Origin: Mesorhizobium huakuii
GTDB lineage: Bacteria > Pseudomonadota > Alphaproteobacteria > Rhizobiales > Rhizobiaceae
Length of the DNA stretch: 64,000 nucleotides
Assembly: GCF_030160235.1 (NCBI RefSeq)
Contig: NZ_BSNY01000034.1
Coordinates: 186,001 to 250,000, forward strand
Direction of reading: 5' to 3'
The notes under the pieces were generated by a model. It searched no databases. It was given only the letters and a program-made list of their open reading frames with translations, and was not told the origin of the DNA. Positions 1 through 7,404 of the stretch are shown piece after piece (the first letter of the stretch is position 1; each line of letters begins with the position of its first letter). Made by a program: the position numbers and the translations under genes.

Positions 1-2
1 CG

Positions 3-245
3 ACCGACTCCGCCGGCGGCACGTCGCTCTGGCTCGAGGGCCCGCGCGGCACCGATTCCCGCGGTTTGGCCGAGGCCGCGGCCTCGCGCAGCGTGATCAT
101 CGAGCCGGGAGACCGTTTCTTCGACCGCACCGAAAAGCCCTCACGTTTCATGCGTTTGGGCATTTCCTCGATCGCCCTGCAGCACATCGAACCAGGCATC
201 CGCGAACTGGCCACCGCCGCCGGACGAAGGCCCGCCGCCGCCTGA
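3..245 (+). CDS. MocR/PdxR-type GntR regulator, C-terminal fragment
   Basis: This is the last 80 codons of a gene that begins left of the window. The reading frame opens at base 3 and stops at TGA 243-245. The fragment reads like the C-terminal subdomain of the aminotransferase-fold (PLP-binding) half of MocR-type regulators: GGTSLWLEG, then SVIIEPGDRFF, then FMRLGISSI. In that family an N-terminal GntR winged helix is fused to an aminotransferase-like effector domain. The regulated pathway and the DNA-binding half are not visible. A free-standing class I aminotransferase is possible but fits the IEPGDRFF region less well. A strong hairpin follows 24 bases later. Confidence 0.7.
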   Translation, partial: TDSAGGTSLWLEGPRGTDSRGLAEAAASRSVIIEPGDRFFDRTEKPSRFMRLGISSIALQHIEPGIRELATAAGRRPAAA

Positions 246-268
246 TCCACGTACCCGATCCTTTGAGC

Positions 269-297
269 GGAGCCGCACGATCGCGGCTCCGTTTCCT
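269..297 (+). terminator. Rho-independent terminator after the MocR-type gene
   Basis: An 8-bp perfect stem (GGAGCCGC at 269-276 with GCGGCTCC at 283-290) encloses a 6-nt loop and is followed by GTTTCCTTT. It lies just downstream of the TGA at 245 and upstream of the next gene on the same strand. Confidence 0.7.
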
Positions 298-338
298 TTG
301 GCGCTGGCATATGCAACCACACCCGCTGGCCCATGGTC

Positions 339-370
339 TGTGCCAATGCCGGCGGCATAGTCGTGGCACA
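339..370 (+). promoter_or_regulatory. Nested hairpin in the leader of the MttB-family gene
   Basis: An outer stem TGTGCCA (339-345) pairs with TGGCACA (364-370). It encloses a second perfect stem, ATGCC (346-350) with GGCAT (354-358). The structure ends 67 nt before the ATG at 438. It has no T-run, so it is not an obvious terminator. It could be a leader regulatory structure, but I do not recognise a known riboswitch family. Confidence 0.35.
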
Positions 371-437
371 AAGGCAAACAAGCAGCCGATGGTGGACCAA
401 CCGCCGCCCTGTTTCCGTGAAAAAGTGGAGTGCCTCC

Positions 438-2027
438 ATGTCAGTGGTTCTTGAAAAGCAGGAAGCGGCGGCGGATCAGCGCTCGCGCCGCTCCGGTGGA
501 CGCGAAGCGCGCCGTGCCATGCGGGCAGCGCCGCTCGCCGACGACATCAGGCCGGTGCGCGCCGGCCTCGAGGGCGGCAGCTACGGACCGTTGCGCGGTA
601 ACGACCAGGAACGCATCCACGAGGCGGTGCTGACGCTGCTGGAAACGGTCGGTTTCGCCAATGCCATCCCCTCATGCATCGAGGCACTGACCAAGGCCGG
701 CGCCACCTATGGCGACGATGGCCGCATCCGCTTCCCGCGCGCGCTGGTTCTCGATACCATCAAAAAAGCGGCGCGCAATTTCACCTTGCACGGCCAGGAC
801 CCGAGACATGACATGGTGATCCAGGGCAAGCGCGTGCATTACGGCACGGCCGGTGCCGCCGTCCATCTGGTCGATGTCGAGAAGCGCGAATACCGCGAAT
901 CGCTGCTGCAGGACATCTATGACGCCGCCCGCATCGTCGACGGGCTCGACAACATCCATTTCTTCCAGCGGCCGATGGTGCCGCGCGACATTCCCGATCC
1001 GCTCGAAATGGACTTCAACACGCTCTATGCCTGCGTGATGGGCACGTCCAAGCATGTCGGCACCTCGTTCACGGTGCGCGAGAACGTGCAGCCGGCGCTC
1101 GAAATGCTCTATGCCATTGCCGGCGGCGAGGAGAATTTCCGCGCCCGGCCGTTCGTTTCGAACTCCAACTGCTTCGTCGTGCCGCCGATGAAATTCGCCG
1201 AGGACGCCTGCGGCGTGCTCGAGGCCTGCGTCGAAGGCGGCATCCCGATCCTGCTTTTGTCGGCCGGCCAGGCCGGCGCGACCGCGCCGGCGGCGATTGC
1301 CGGCGCCGTGGTGCAGGCCGTGGCCGAAGTGCTGGCCGGCCTGGTCTATGTCAACGCCATCAAGCCGGGACATCCGGCGATCTTCGGCACATGGCCGTTC
1401 GTGTCGGACCTGCGGACCGGCGCCATGTCGGGCGGCTCGGCCGAGCAGGCGGTGCTGACCGCGGCCTGCGCGCAGATGGCGCAGTTCTACGATCTGCCGG
1501 GCGGTTCGGCCGCCGGCATGACGGATTCGAAACTGCCCGACATCCAGTCCGGCTACGAAAAGGGCATCACCGACGTGATGGCCGGCCTTGCCGGGCTCAA
1601 CCTGGTCTATGAATCGGCAGGCATGCATGCCTCGCTGCTTGGCTTCTGCCTGGAAAGCCTGATCATCGACAATGACATGCTTGGCCATTGCCTGCGCTGC
1701 GTGCGCGGCATCGAGGTGACCGACGAGGCGCTGTCGATCGACACGATCGCCGAAGTCTGCCTGAATGGGCCGGGCCACTATCTCGGCAACGAGCAGACGC
1801 TGCGGCTGATGCAGACGGAGTATTTCTATCCAGCCGTCGGCGACCGGTTTTCGCCGAAGGAATGGAACGAGAAGGGTCGGCCCGACATATTGCAGCGCGC
1901 GATCATCGAGAAGAAGCGCATCCTTGCCGAGCGTTTCCCACGCCATGTCCCAAAGCTGCTCGATGACAAATTGCGCGCCCGCTTCGGCGACATGATCAAG
2001 CTGCCGCGCGCCAATATGGGTGGATAG
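438..2027 (+). CDS. MttB-family trimethylamine/betaine methyltransferase
   Basis: The 529-aa product belongs to the MttB (trimethylamine:corrinoid methyltransferase) superfamily. It shows the family barrel signatures, for example TLLETVGFAN near the N-terminus, ESAGMHASLLGFCLE in the C-terminal third, and GHYLGNEQTLRLM. The frame is continuous with no internal TAG, so it is a non-pyrrolysine member. Known members of that kind demethylate glycine betaine, proline betaine or carnitine and pass the methyl to a corrinoid protein. The exact substrate cannot be read. ATG 438 is preferred because GTGGAG sits about 7 nt upstream; an earlier in-frame ATG at 333 lies inside the leader hairpin region. 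No corrinoid protein or reductive activase gene is adjacent. Confidence 0.85.
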   Translation: MSVVLEKQEAAADQRSRRSGGREARRAMRAAPLADDIRPVRAGLEGGSYGPLRGNDQERIHEAVLTLLETVGFANAIPSCIEALTKAGATYGDDGRIRFPRALVLDTIKKAARNFTLHGQDPRHDMVIQGKRVHYGTAGAAVHLVDVEKREYRESLLQDIYDAARIVDGLDNIHFFQRPMVPRDIPDPLEMDFNTLYACVMGTSKHVGTSFTVRENVQPALEMLYAIAGGEENFRARPFVSNSNCFVVPPMKFAEDACGVLEACVEGGIPILLLSAGQAGATAPAAIAGAVVQAVAEVLAGLVYVNAIKPGHPAIFGTWPFVSDLRTGAMSGGSAEQAVLTAACAQMAQFYDLPGGSAAGMTDSKLPDIQSGYEKGITDVMAGLAGLNLVYESAGMHASLLGFCLESLIIDNDMLGHCLRCVRGIEVTDEALSIDTIAEVCLNGPGHYLGNEQTLRLMQTEYFYPAVGDRFSPKEWNEKGRPDILQRAIIEKKRILAERFPRHVPKLLDDKLRARFGDMIKLPRANMGG

Positions 2028-2044
2028 CCGGTTTGCAGACCGGC
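2027..2044. terminator. Hairpin between convergent genes
   Basis: GCCGGT (2027-2032) pairs with ACCGGC (2039-2044) across a 6-nt loop, directly at the stop codon of the MttB-family gene and facing the opposing gene that ends at 2070. There is no clear T-run, so its role as a terminator is uncertain. Confidence 0.3.
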
Positions 2045-2069
2045 ATCATCGCCTGAATACCAACATGCC

Positions 2070-2468
2070 CTAGTCGGTGCCCAGCCGGTAGCGCTCGACG
2101 ACCTCTGCATTGATCAGCTTGGCGTGCAGTGCCATCAACACGATCTGGGCGTCGAAACTGTCGCCGGCTTCCACCGCGGCCTCGATCCGGCGCTCGACGT
2201 CCTGCCGTTGCTGCAAGCCATGCGCGCTTTCGAAGGTTTCCGGCCCAGCGATGCAATAGCTGAACAGCCGCGCCACGTCCGGATAGGCCTGCGGCGGCGG
2301 CTCGTCGGGCCAGCGATCCTTCATCAGATTGACGATTGTGAGTTTCACGCCCTCCGGCACGAGGGCGGGATGCAGGTCGGCGCCGCGCAAGGCGGTATCG
2401 AGCTGCCTCAGATCACCCGAGCGGCCGAACATGCCGAGAAAACCGAGGGAAGAGCGTCGTTGCGCCAT
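2070..2468 (-). CDS. Hypothetical protein (132 aa)
   Basis: I do not recognise this gene. The product is a small soluble protein with no signal peptide and no membrane segment. It begins MAQRRSSLGFLGMFG, has a central VKLTIVNLMKDRWPDE region, and ends in a helical stretch rich in Ala and Glu. ATG 2468 is preferred over an upstream in-frame start near 2540, because that extension would run through a perfect 26-bp palindrome at 2483-2508 and overlap the end of the upstream gene. It follows the chromate transporter on the same strand after 64 bases, so it could be co-transcribed or separately controlled from the palindrome. Its stop codon lies in a CTAG within a short repeat-like motif shared with 62249-62276. 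Confidence 0.6.
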   Translation of the reverse strand: MAQRRSSLGFLGMFGRSGDLRQLDTALRGADLHPALVPEGVKLTIVNLMKDRWPDEPPPQAYPDVARLFSYCIAGPETFESAHGLQQRQDVERRIEAAVEAGDSFDAQIVLMALHAKLINAEVVERYRLGTD

Positions 2469-2482
2469 GATGTTCCAATCCG

Positions 2483-2508
2483 TTTCCGACCACTTAAGTG
2501 GTCGGAAA
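2483..2508. promoter_or_regulatory. Perfect 26-bp palindrome
   Basis: The left arm TTTCCGACCACTT (2483-2495) is exactly complementary to the right arm, with no central spacer. It lies 14 bp upstream of the start of the 132-aa hypothetical gene and 24 bp downstream of the chrA stop. Lacking a loop and a T-run, it looks more like a dimeric-regulator operator than a terminator. Confidence 0.45.
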
Positions 2509-2532
2509 GCGGAATACAAAGCAGATAGACAT

Positions 2533-3924
2533 CTAGCCACCCGCCGCCAGCAGCAAGACGCCAGCCAAGGCTGATCCGGCGAGCGTCGGCAGCATGCCGA
2601 TCTTCAGCTTCAGGATGGCGATCATCGCGGCCAGGGAAAGCAGCGCCGCACGCCAGTCGATCGACGAAAGCACCGGCACGTTCATGCCGAGGCTCATTGC
2701 GTGCACCTCTCGGAAAACGACGTGCAAGGCAAACCACAAAGCGAGATTCATGATGACGCCGACAACAGCGGCGGTAATCGCGCCGAGCGCCGCCGACAAG
2801 GCCCTGTTGCCGCGCAGGGCCTCGATATAGGGGGCACCGAGGAATATCCAGAAGAAGCAGGGCGTGAAGGTCGCCCACAAGGTCAGCAGCGCTCCGAGCG
2901 ATCCGGCAAGCAATGGGTTCAACGAGCCGGCGTGGCGGAACGCCGCGATGAAGCCGACAAACTGCAGCACCAGGATGAGCGGGCCAGGCGTCGTTTCGGC
3001 AAGTCCAAGCCCATCGACCATTTCACCGGGAGCCAGCCAGCCGAAGGACTGGACGGCTGCCTGCGCGACATAGGCCAGCACCGCATAGGCGCCACCGAAG
3101 GTGACGACCGCCATCAGGCTGAAGAACCGGCCGATCTCCGTCCACACACTGGCAGAACCGGTGAACCACCAGATCAGGAGAACAGGTCCGAGCCAGATCG
3201 GCAGCCAGATCGCGACAGTGCGCGGCGCATGCCATCTGGTCGGTTTGACATGGGTCAGTTCGCCGCGTTCGAACATCAGGTCGACGGCGCCCTTGACATC
3301 AGGGCCATCACCCTTGCCATGCGCCGAACCGGAGAAGAGGCCCGGAGCGAGGCGGTTTCCCAGCCATCCTGTCAGGCCAGCAAGCAGGATGATCAGCGGG
3401 AACGGCACATTCAACGCGTAGATGGCGATGAAGGCCACGACCGCGATCGACACCATGGCCGGGTTCTTCAGGGCGCGCCGTCCGATGCGGATCACCGCCT
3501 CGATGACGATGGCAAGCACCGCCGCCTTCACCCCGAGGAAAAGCGCCTCGACGAGCGGCATGTCGCCATAGAGCACATAGAGGCTGCTCAGGATCAGCAT
3601 CACGAGCGCGCCGGGCAGGACGAACAGGATGCCGGCGACAAGGCCGCCGATCGTCCTGTGCAGCAGCCAGCCGATATAGATGGCGAGTTGCTGGGCTTCC
3701 GGGCCAGGCAAGAGCATGCAGTAGTTCAGCGCATGCAGGAAACGCTGTTCGCCGATCCAGCGCCGCTCCTCGACCAGTTCCCTGTGCATCAGGGCGATCT
3801 GTCCCGCCGGCCCGCCGAAGCTGAGCAGTCCGATCTTCGCCCAGAGCTTCACGGCTTCGGCAAAGGTCGGCACAGCCGGCGCCTCGACGTTCCCCGACTT
3901 GTGTGCAGGCGCAACGGCGATCAT
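2533..3924 (-). CDS. chrA: Chromate transporter ChrA
   Basis: This 463-aa inner-membrane protein is of the long-chain CHR family, with two homologous halves. The first half carries SFGGPAGQIALMH followed by LLPGPEAQQLAIYIGW. The second carries VTFGGAYAVLAYV followed by ETTPGPLILVLQFVGF. These paired FGG and PGP signatures are diagnostic. The family exports chromate driven by membrane potential. The start codon overlaps the stop of the upstream rhodanese-ChrB gene (ATGA at 3921-3924), so the two are translationally coupled. The length is normal for the two-domain class and it appears intact. Confidence 0.92.
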   Translation of the reverse strand: MIAVAPAHKSGNVEAPAVPTFAEAVKLWAKIGLLSFGGPAGQIALMHRELVEERRWIGEQRFLHALNYCMLLPGPEAQQLAIYIGWLLHRTIGGLVAGILFVLPGALVMLILSSLYVLYGDMPLVEALFLGVKAAVLAIVIEAVIRIGRRALKNPAMVSIAVVAFIAIYALNVPFPLIILLAGLTGWLGNRLAPGLFSGSAHGKGDGPDVKGAVDLMFERGELTHVKPTRWHAPRTVAIWLPIWLGPVLLIWWFTGSASVWTEIGRFFSLMAVVTFGGAYAVLAYVAQAAVQSFGWLAPGEMVDGLGLAETTPGPLILVLQFVGFIAAFRHAGSLNPLLAGSLGALLTLWATFTPCFFWIFLGAPYIEALRGNRALSAALGAITAAVVGVIMNLALWFALHVVFREVHAMSLGMNVPVLSSIDWRAALLSLAAMIAILKLKIGMLPTLAGSALAGVLLLAAGG

Positions 3925-4739
3925 GACGGCTTACCTGCGCTGGGCCAGTTGTGCGTTTCCTCGGTGGCGTCGCGGCACCAGCGGAAGAACGCATCGTAGA
4001 GCAGCATGCCTGCTTCCAGTTGTTCCAGATCGTCGCGGAACATCCGCGACAGGCCAAGAGAGGCGGCCAGAAAGCCGGCCGCCTGGGGCACCAGATCGAG
4101 CCTTGCGGTGTCGGCCGCGCGCACGATCGCGGCGAGGCGGTCGAGTGCGATGGATTCCAGCCCGAATTCCTCGATCATCGTGTCGAAGGTGCAGCGTTCA
4201 CCACGATGGCTCCAGAACACATTGTCGATGTCGAAAGGCACGGCCTGAAAGCGGTCGGCGACAGCAGGCACTTCGGCCGCCTCGACAAACAGGAAGACCG
4301 CATGAGGATCGACGAAACGCCGGATCAGCCAGGGGCAGGCGATGCGGTCGACCTTCGGGCGTGCCCGCGTCACCCACACGGTGCGCCCCTTTTCGTCGCG
4401 CGCCGGCAATTTGTGGGTGCTGACCAAGAGCCCATCTGCCTCGCGCCAGGCTTCGAACCCACCTTCAAGGGATTCGGCGGGAATCCCCTCATGGCGCAGC
4501 CATGCGGCGACACCTTGCGAGAGCTTCAGGCCTTTCTGGCAGACGACCGCCACAGGCCTGCCGGCGAAATCGGGCCCCCAGGTCGAAACGGTTTTGAAGT
4601 CACGCCGGATCGAGGCCGGCAGCAGGCGCGGATCGGCGTCGAAATCCTCATCGATGCGAACATCGATGATTACCGGGGCTCCCGGCAGGCCGACCAGACG
4701 GGACAGTTGCGATACGGTGATAGCGGTTGTTGACGGCAT
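3921..4739 (-). CDS. Rhodanese-ChrB fusion, chromate resistance protein
   Basis: The 272-aa product has an N-terminal rhodanese domain (about residues 5-105, with the loop Cys67 in VVCQKG) joined to a ChrB C-terminal domain (about 125-265, with VTRARPKVDRIACPWLIRRF and the FDTMIEEFGL region). ChrB-type domains accompany ChrA and act in chromate sensing or resistance. The rhodanese part suggests sulfur or redox chemistry, but that is inference. ATG 4739 has AGGAGG 8 nt upstream; the GTG at 4748 would overlap that ribosome-binding site. A TTGACA at 4848-4853 could be the -35 box. It is first in a two-gene operon with chrA. Confidence 0.85.
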   Translation of the reverse strand: MPSTTAITVSQLSRLVGLPGAPVIIDVRIDEDFDADPRLLPASIRRDFKTVSTWGPDFAGRPVAVVCQKGLKLSQGVAAWLRHEGIPAESLEGGFEAWREADGLLVSTHKLPARDEKGRTVWVTRARPKVDRIACPWLIRRFVDPHAVFLFVEAAEVPAVADRFQAVPFDIDNVFWSHRGERCTFDTMIEEFGLESIALDRLAAIVRAADTARLDLVPQAAGFLAASLGLSRMFRDDLEQLEAGMLLYDAFFRWCRDATEETHNWPSAGKPS

Positions 4740-4893
4740 GGCGTCCACCTCCTGATAGAGAAGCCTGGACGCGAACGTTGGGCTGACGCCTCACGGGGTC
4801 GTCGCGATGCACCCCTTGGCCGCAATGGTGGATTTGTTGGGAGCGCTTGTCAAGGATCGTGACCAGCCTCGACCGGGACGAACCATGCTGAAG

Positions 4894-4930
4894 GGAAAAC
4901 AACGGCGGCCCGATTGACCAGGCCGCCGTC
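4894..4930 (-). terminator. Rho-independent terminator downstream of the dehydratase
   Basis: Read on the minus strand, a 9-bp stem (bases 4921-4929 with 4902-4910, arms ACGGCGGCC and GGCCGCCGT) with a 10-nt loop is followed by GTTTTCCCTT. It lies about 55 nt past the dehydratase stop and separates that gene from the chr operon. Confidence 0.7.
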
Positions 4931-4940
4931 GATTCAGTGT

Positions 4941-4997
4941 CAGTGATTGTCCCGGAGCAATCCGTGATTGTCCCCCGGAGCAATCAGTGATTGTCCC
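4941..4997 (-). repeat. Tandem 22-23-bp repeat over the dehydratase stop codon
   Basis: About 2.5 copies of a unit containing GGACAATCACTGATTG occur in tandem, beginning in the last codons of the dehydratase and running toward its terminator. Each complete unit holds the inverted pair CAATC/GATTG. The TGA stop at 4984-4986 falls in the centre of the first copy. Confidence 0.7.
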
Positions 4998-6792
4998 TGG
5001 GCACGCCCCTGGTGTGAGCGACATCCTGGTATTTCACCGCCGGCTTCAGCACCATGCCCTGGTCGAACTGGTCGACCATGCCGCGCTGGATTTCCTGCCA
5101 TGGCGTCTGGTGCTGCGGATAGTGGTAGCCGCCATTGCCCTGCAGCGCCGCGCGCCGCTTGGCGATCTCCTCGTCGCTGACCAGAATGTTGGCGGTGCCT
5201 TTGTTCAGGTCGATGCGGACGCGGTCGCCGGTCTTGAGCAGCGCCAGTCCGCCGCCAATGGCGGCTTCCGGCGAGGCGTTGAGGATCGACGGCGAGCCCG
5301 ACGTACCCGACTGGCGGCCGTCACCGATACAGGCCAGCGCATGGATGCCCTTCTTGATGAGGTAGGCCGGCGGCTGCATGTTGACGACCTCGGCGCCACC
5401 GGGATAGCCGACCGGGCCGGCGCCGCGCATGAACAGGATCGTGTGTTCGTCGATGCCTTGCGCCGGATCGTCGATGCGGGCGTGGTAATCCTCCGGCCCG
5501 TCGAAGACCATGGCGTTGCCTTCGAAAGCTTCGGGATCCTTTGGGTTGGACAAATAGCGCTCGCGGAATTCCGGCGAGATGCCGCTGGTCTTCATGATCG
5601 CCGAATCGAACAGATTGCCGCTGAGGTTGATGAAACCGGCATTGATCTTCAACGGCTTGTCGACGCTGCGGATGACGTCGGCGTTTTCGACGACCGCCGC
5701 CTTGCAATTGTCGCCGATCGACTTGCCATTGGCGGTCAGCGCATCGGGATGCGGCAACAGCCCGCCCTTCATCAGCTCGGCCACCACGGCCGGCACGCCG
5801 CCGGCGTGATGATAGTCCTCGCCGAGATACTCGCCCGTCGGCTGCAGGTTGACGATGAGCGGCACCTTGAGGCCGATCTCCTGCCAGTCGTCATTGTCGA
5901 GCGGCACGCCGAGATGGCGGGCAATGGCGTTGAGATGGATCGGCGCGTTGGTCGAGCCGCCGATCGCCGAATTGACGACGATGGCGTTCTCGAAGGCCTT
6001 GCGCGTCATGATGTCCGAGGGCTTCAAATCCTCATGCACCATGTCGACGATGCGCTTGCCCGTCTCGTAGGCGATCTGCCCGCGCTCACGGTAAGGCGCC
6101 GGGATGGCGGCCGAGCCCGGCAGCTGCATGCCGAGCGCCTCGGCCAGCGAATTCATCGTGGTGGCGGTGCCCATCGTGTTGCAGTAGCCGGTGGAGGGCG
6201 CCGAGGAGGCGACGATGTCCATGAACTCGTCATAGTCGATCTCGCCGGCCGACAGGCGCTGGCGCGATTCCCAGACGATGGTGCCGGAGCCTGTGCGCTT
6301 GCCCTTGTGCCAGCCGTTGAGCATAGGGCCGACCGACAGCGCGATGGCCGGGATGTTGACGGTGGCCGCCGCCATGAGCAGCGCCGGCGTCGTCTTGTCG
6401 CAACCGATGGTCAGCACGACACCGTCGAGCGGATAGCCGTAGAGAACCTCGACGAGGCCGAGATAGGCAAGGTTGCGGTCAAGCGCCGCGGTCGGGCGCT
6501 TGCCGGTTTCCTGGATCGGATGGCAGGGGAATTCGAAGGGAATGCCGCCCATCGAGACGATGCCTTCGCGCACGCGCTTGGCAAGCTCGATATGGTGCCG
6601 GTTGCAGGGCGACAGATCCGAGCCGGTTTGGGCGATGCCGATCAGCGGCTTGCCTGACATCAGTTCGGCACGCGTCAGTCCGTAATTCAGGTAGCGCTCC
6701 AGATAGAGCGCCGTCATGCCGGGGTTGTCGGGGTTGTCGAACCACTCCTGCGAGCGGAATTTTTTCTTCTTGGTGGGGGCGCCGGCCATCAC
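4984..6792 (-). CDS. IlvD/Edd-family sugar-acid dehydratase (xylonate dehydratase type)
   Basis: The 602-aa product is an IlvD/Edd dehydratase that removes water from an aldonic acid to give a 2-keto-3-deoxy acid. The three expected iron-sulfur/Mg-site cysteines are present: Cys63 (SPCNRH), Cys131 (GCDKTTPA) and Cys204 (GYCNTMGTA). From memory of family sequences it matches Caulobacter D-xylonate dehydratase along its whole length ([37 protein letters not shown]), better than the rhizobial L-arabinonate enzyme and much better than biosynthetic IlvD, which is separately encoded at 45885. Pentonate is therefore the likely substrate. Two ATGs start the frame (6792 and 6789). A GntR/FadR-like operator sits 10 bp upstream. 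Confidence 0.85.
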   Translation of the reverse strand: MMAGAPTKKKKFRSQEWFDNPDNPGMTALYLERYLNYGLTRAELMSGKPLIGIAQTGSDLSPCNRHHIELAKRVREGIVSMGGIPFEFPCHPIQETGKRPTAALDRNLAYLGLVEVLYGYPLDGVVLTIGCDKTTPALLMAAATVNIPAIALSVGPMLNGWHKGKRTGSGTIVWESRQRLSAGEIDYDEFMDIVASSAPSTGYCNTMGTATTMNSLAEALGMQLPGSAAIPAPYRERGQIAYETGKRIVDMVHEDLKPSDIMTRKAFENAIVVNSAIGGSTNAPIHLNAIARHLGVPLDNDDWQEIGLKVPLIVNLQPTGEYLGEDYHHAGGVPAVVAELMKGGLLPHPDALTANGKSIGDNCKAAVVENADVIRSVDKPLKINAGFINLSGNLFDSAIMKTSGISPEFRERYLSNPKDPEAFEGNAMVFDGPEDYHARIDDPAQGIDEHTILFMRGAGPVGYPGGAEVVNMQPPAYLIKKGIHALACIGDGRQSGTSGSPSILNASPEAAIGGGLALLKTGDRVRIDLNKGTANILVSDEEIAKRRAALQGNGGYHYPQHQTPWQEIQRGMVDQFDQGMVLKPAVKYQDVAHTRGVPRDNH

Positions 6793-6801
6793 GGTCTCCG
6801 T

Positions 6802-6816
6802 ATTTGTATGACAAAT
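6802..6816. promoter_or_regulatory. Putative GntR (FadR/FCD-type) operator
   Basis: The perfect inverted repeat ATTTGT-ATG-ACAAAT contains TTGTATGACAA, which fits the TNGTNNNACNA pattern typical of FadR-subfamily GntR sites. It lies just upstream of the dehydratase start, where it would block transcription. No such regulator gene is in the window. Confidence 0.5.
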
Positions 6817-6938
6817 CGATATGACAACGCGTCAATGCAAGCAAGGGGCACGCGCGCTCCCAACCCGCACTTTGGTGCGATAGACACAACAGCACCTCTG
6901 CGCTAGGGCTTTGAACCATTGTTTCCGGGAGGTTCTTG

Positions 6939-7388
6939 ATGGCTTTGGTGATCGAAGGCGAGGAACGCATTGCCGCACCCCTGCAAAAAGTCTGGGAAGC
7001 GCTGAACGATCCCGAGGTTTTGAAGGCGACCATTCCCGGCTGCCAGAGCCTCGATATGAAGTCGCCGACCGAGATGGCCGCAACGGTGGTGCTGAAGATC
7101 GGGCCGATCAAGGCGACCTTCAACGGCGAAGTGACGCTGAAAAATCTCAAGCCGCCGCATTCCTACACCATCCAGGGCGAAGGCAAGGGCGGCATTGCCG
7201 GCTTCGCCAAGGGCGGCGCCGACGTGACGCTGACCGAGGATGGGCCGGATGCCACGGTGCTCAAATACGCGGCCAAGGCCGATGTCGGCGGCAAGATCGC
7301 CCAGCTCGGCAGCCGGCTGATCGAATCGACGTCGAAGAAACTGGCCGGGCAGTTCTTTTCCAGTTTCGGCGAGAAGGTCGGCGGCTGA
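6939..7388 (+). CDS. CoxG-like SRPBCC protein
   Basis: The 149-aa protein is of the CoxG family (carbon monoxide dehydrogenase subunit G, SRPBCC fold). It starts MALVIEGEERIAAP and continues through VWEALNDPEVLKATIPGC, the typical opening of this family. The C-terminal part carries a GKIAQLGSRLIESTSKKLAGQFF amphipathic stretch, which in CoxG proteins is associated with membrane or partner attachment. GGGAGG at 6927-6932 fixes ATG 6939; a TTG three bases earlier is not needed. No cox structural genes are nearby, so it is a solitary member that may serve another molybdenum hydroxylase. It is divergent from the dehydratase. Confidence 0.8.
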   Translation: MALVIEGEERIAAPLQKVWEALNDPEVLKATIPGCQSLDMKSPTEMAATVVLKIGPIKATFNGEVTLKNLKPPHSYTIQGEGKGGIAGFAKGGADVTLTEDGPDATVLKYAAKADVGGKIAQLGSRLIESTSKKLAGQFFSSFGEKVGG

Positions 7389-7404
7389 CCCCTCTGCTGC
7401 GGGG

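Noticed and set aside
2701-3999. Plus-strand open frame across the chromate transporter
   Set aside because: It is highly polar, low in hydrophobic residues, and opposite a membrane protein gene with paired CHR motifs.
4987-6657. Plus-strand open frame of about 556 codons
   Set aside because: It is antisense to the XylD-like dehydratase, whose cysteine motifs and terminator settle the strand.
4992-6792. Calling the first IlvD/Edd protein the biosynthetic dihydroxy-acid dehydratase
   Set aside because: A second protein (45885-47729) carries all IlvD-specific motifs, while this one matches the sugar-acid dehydratase branch.
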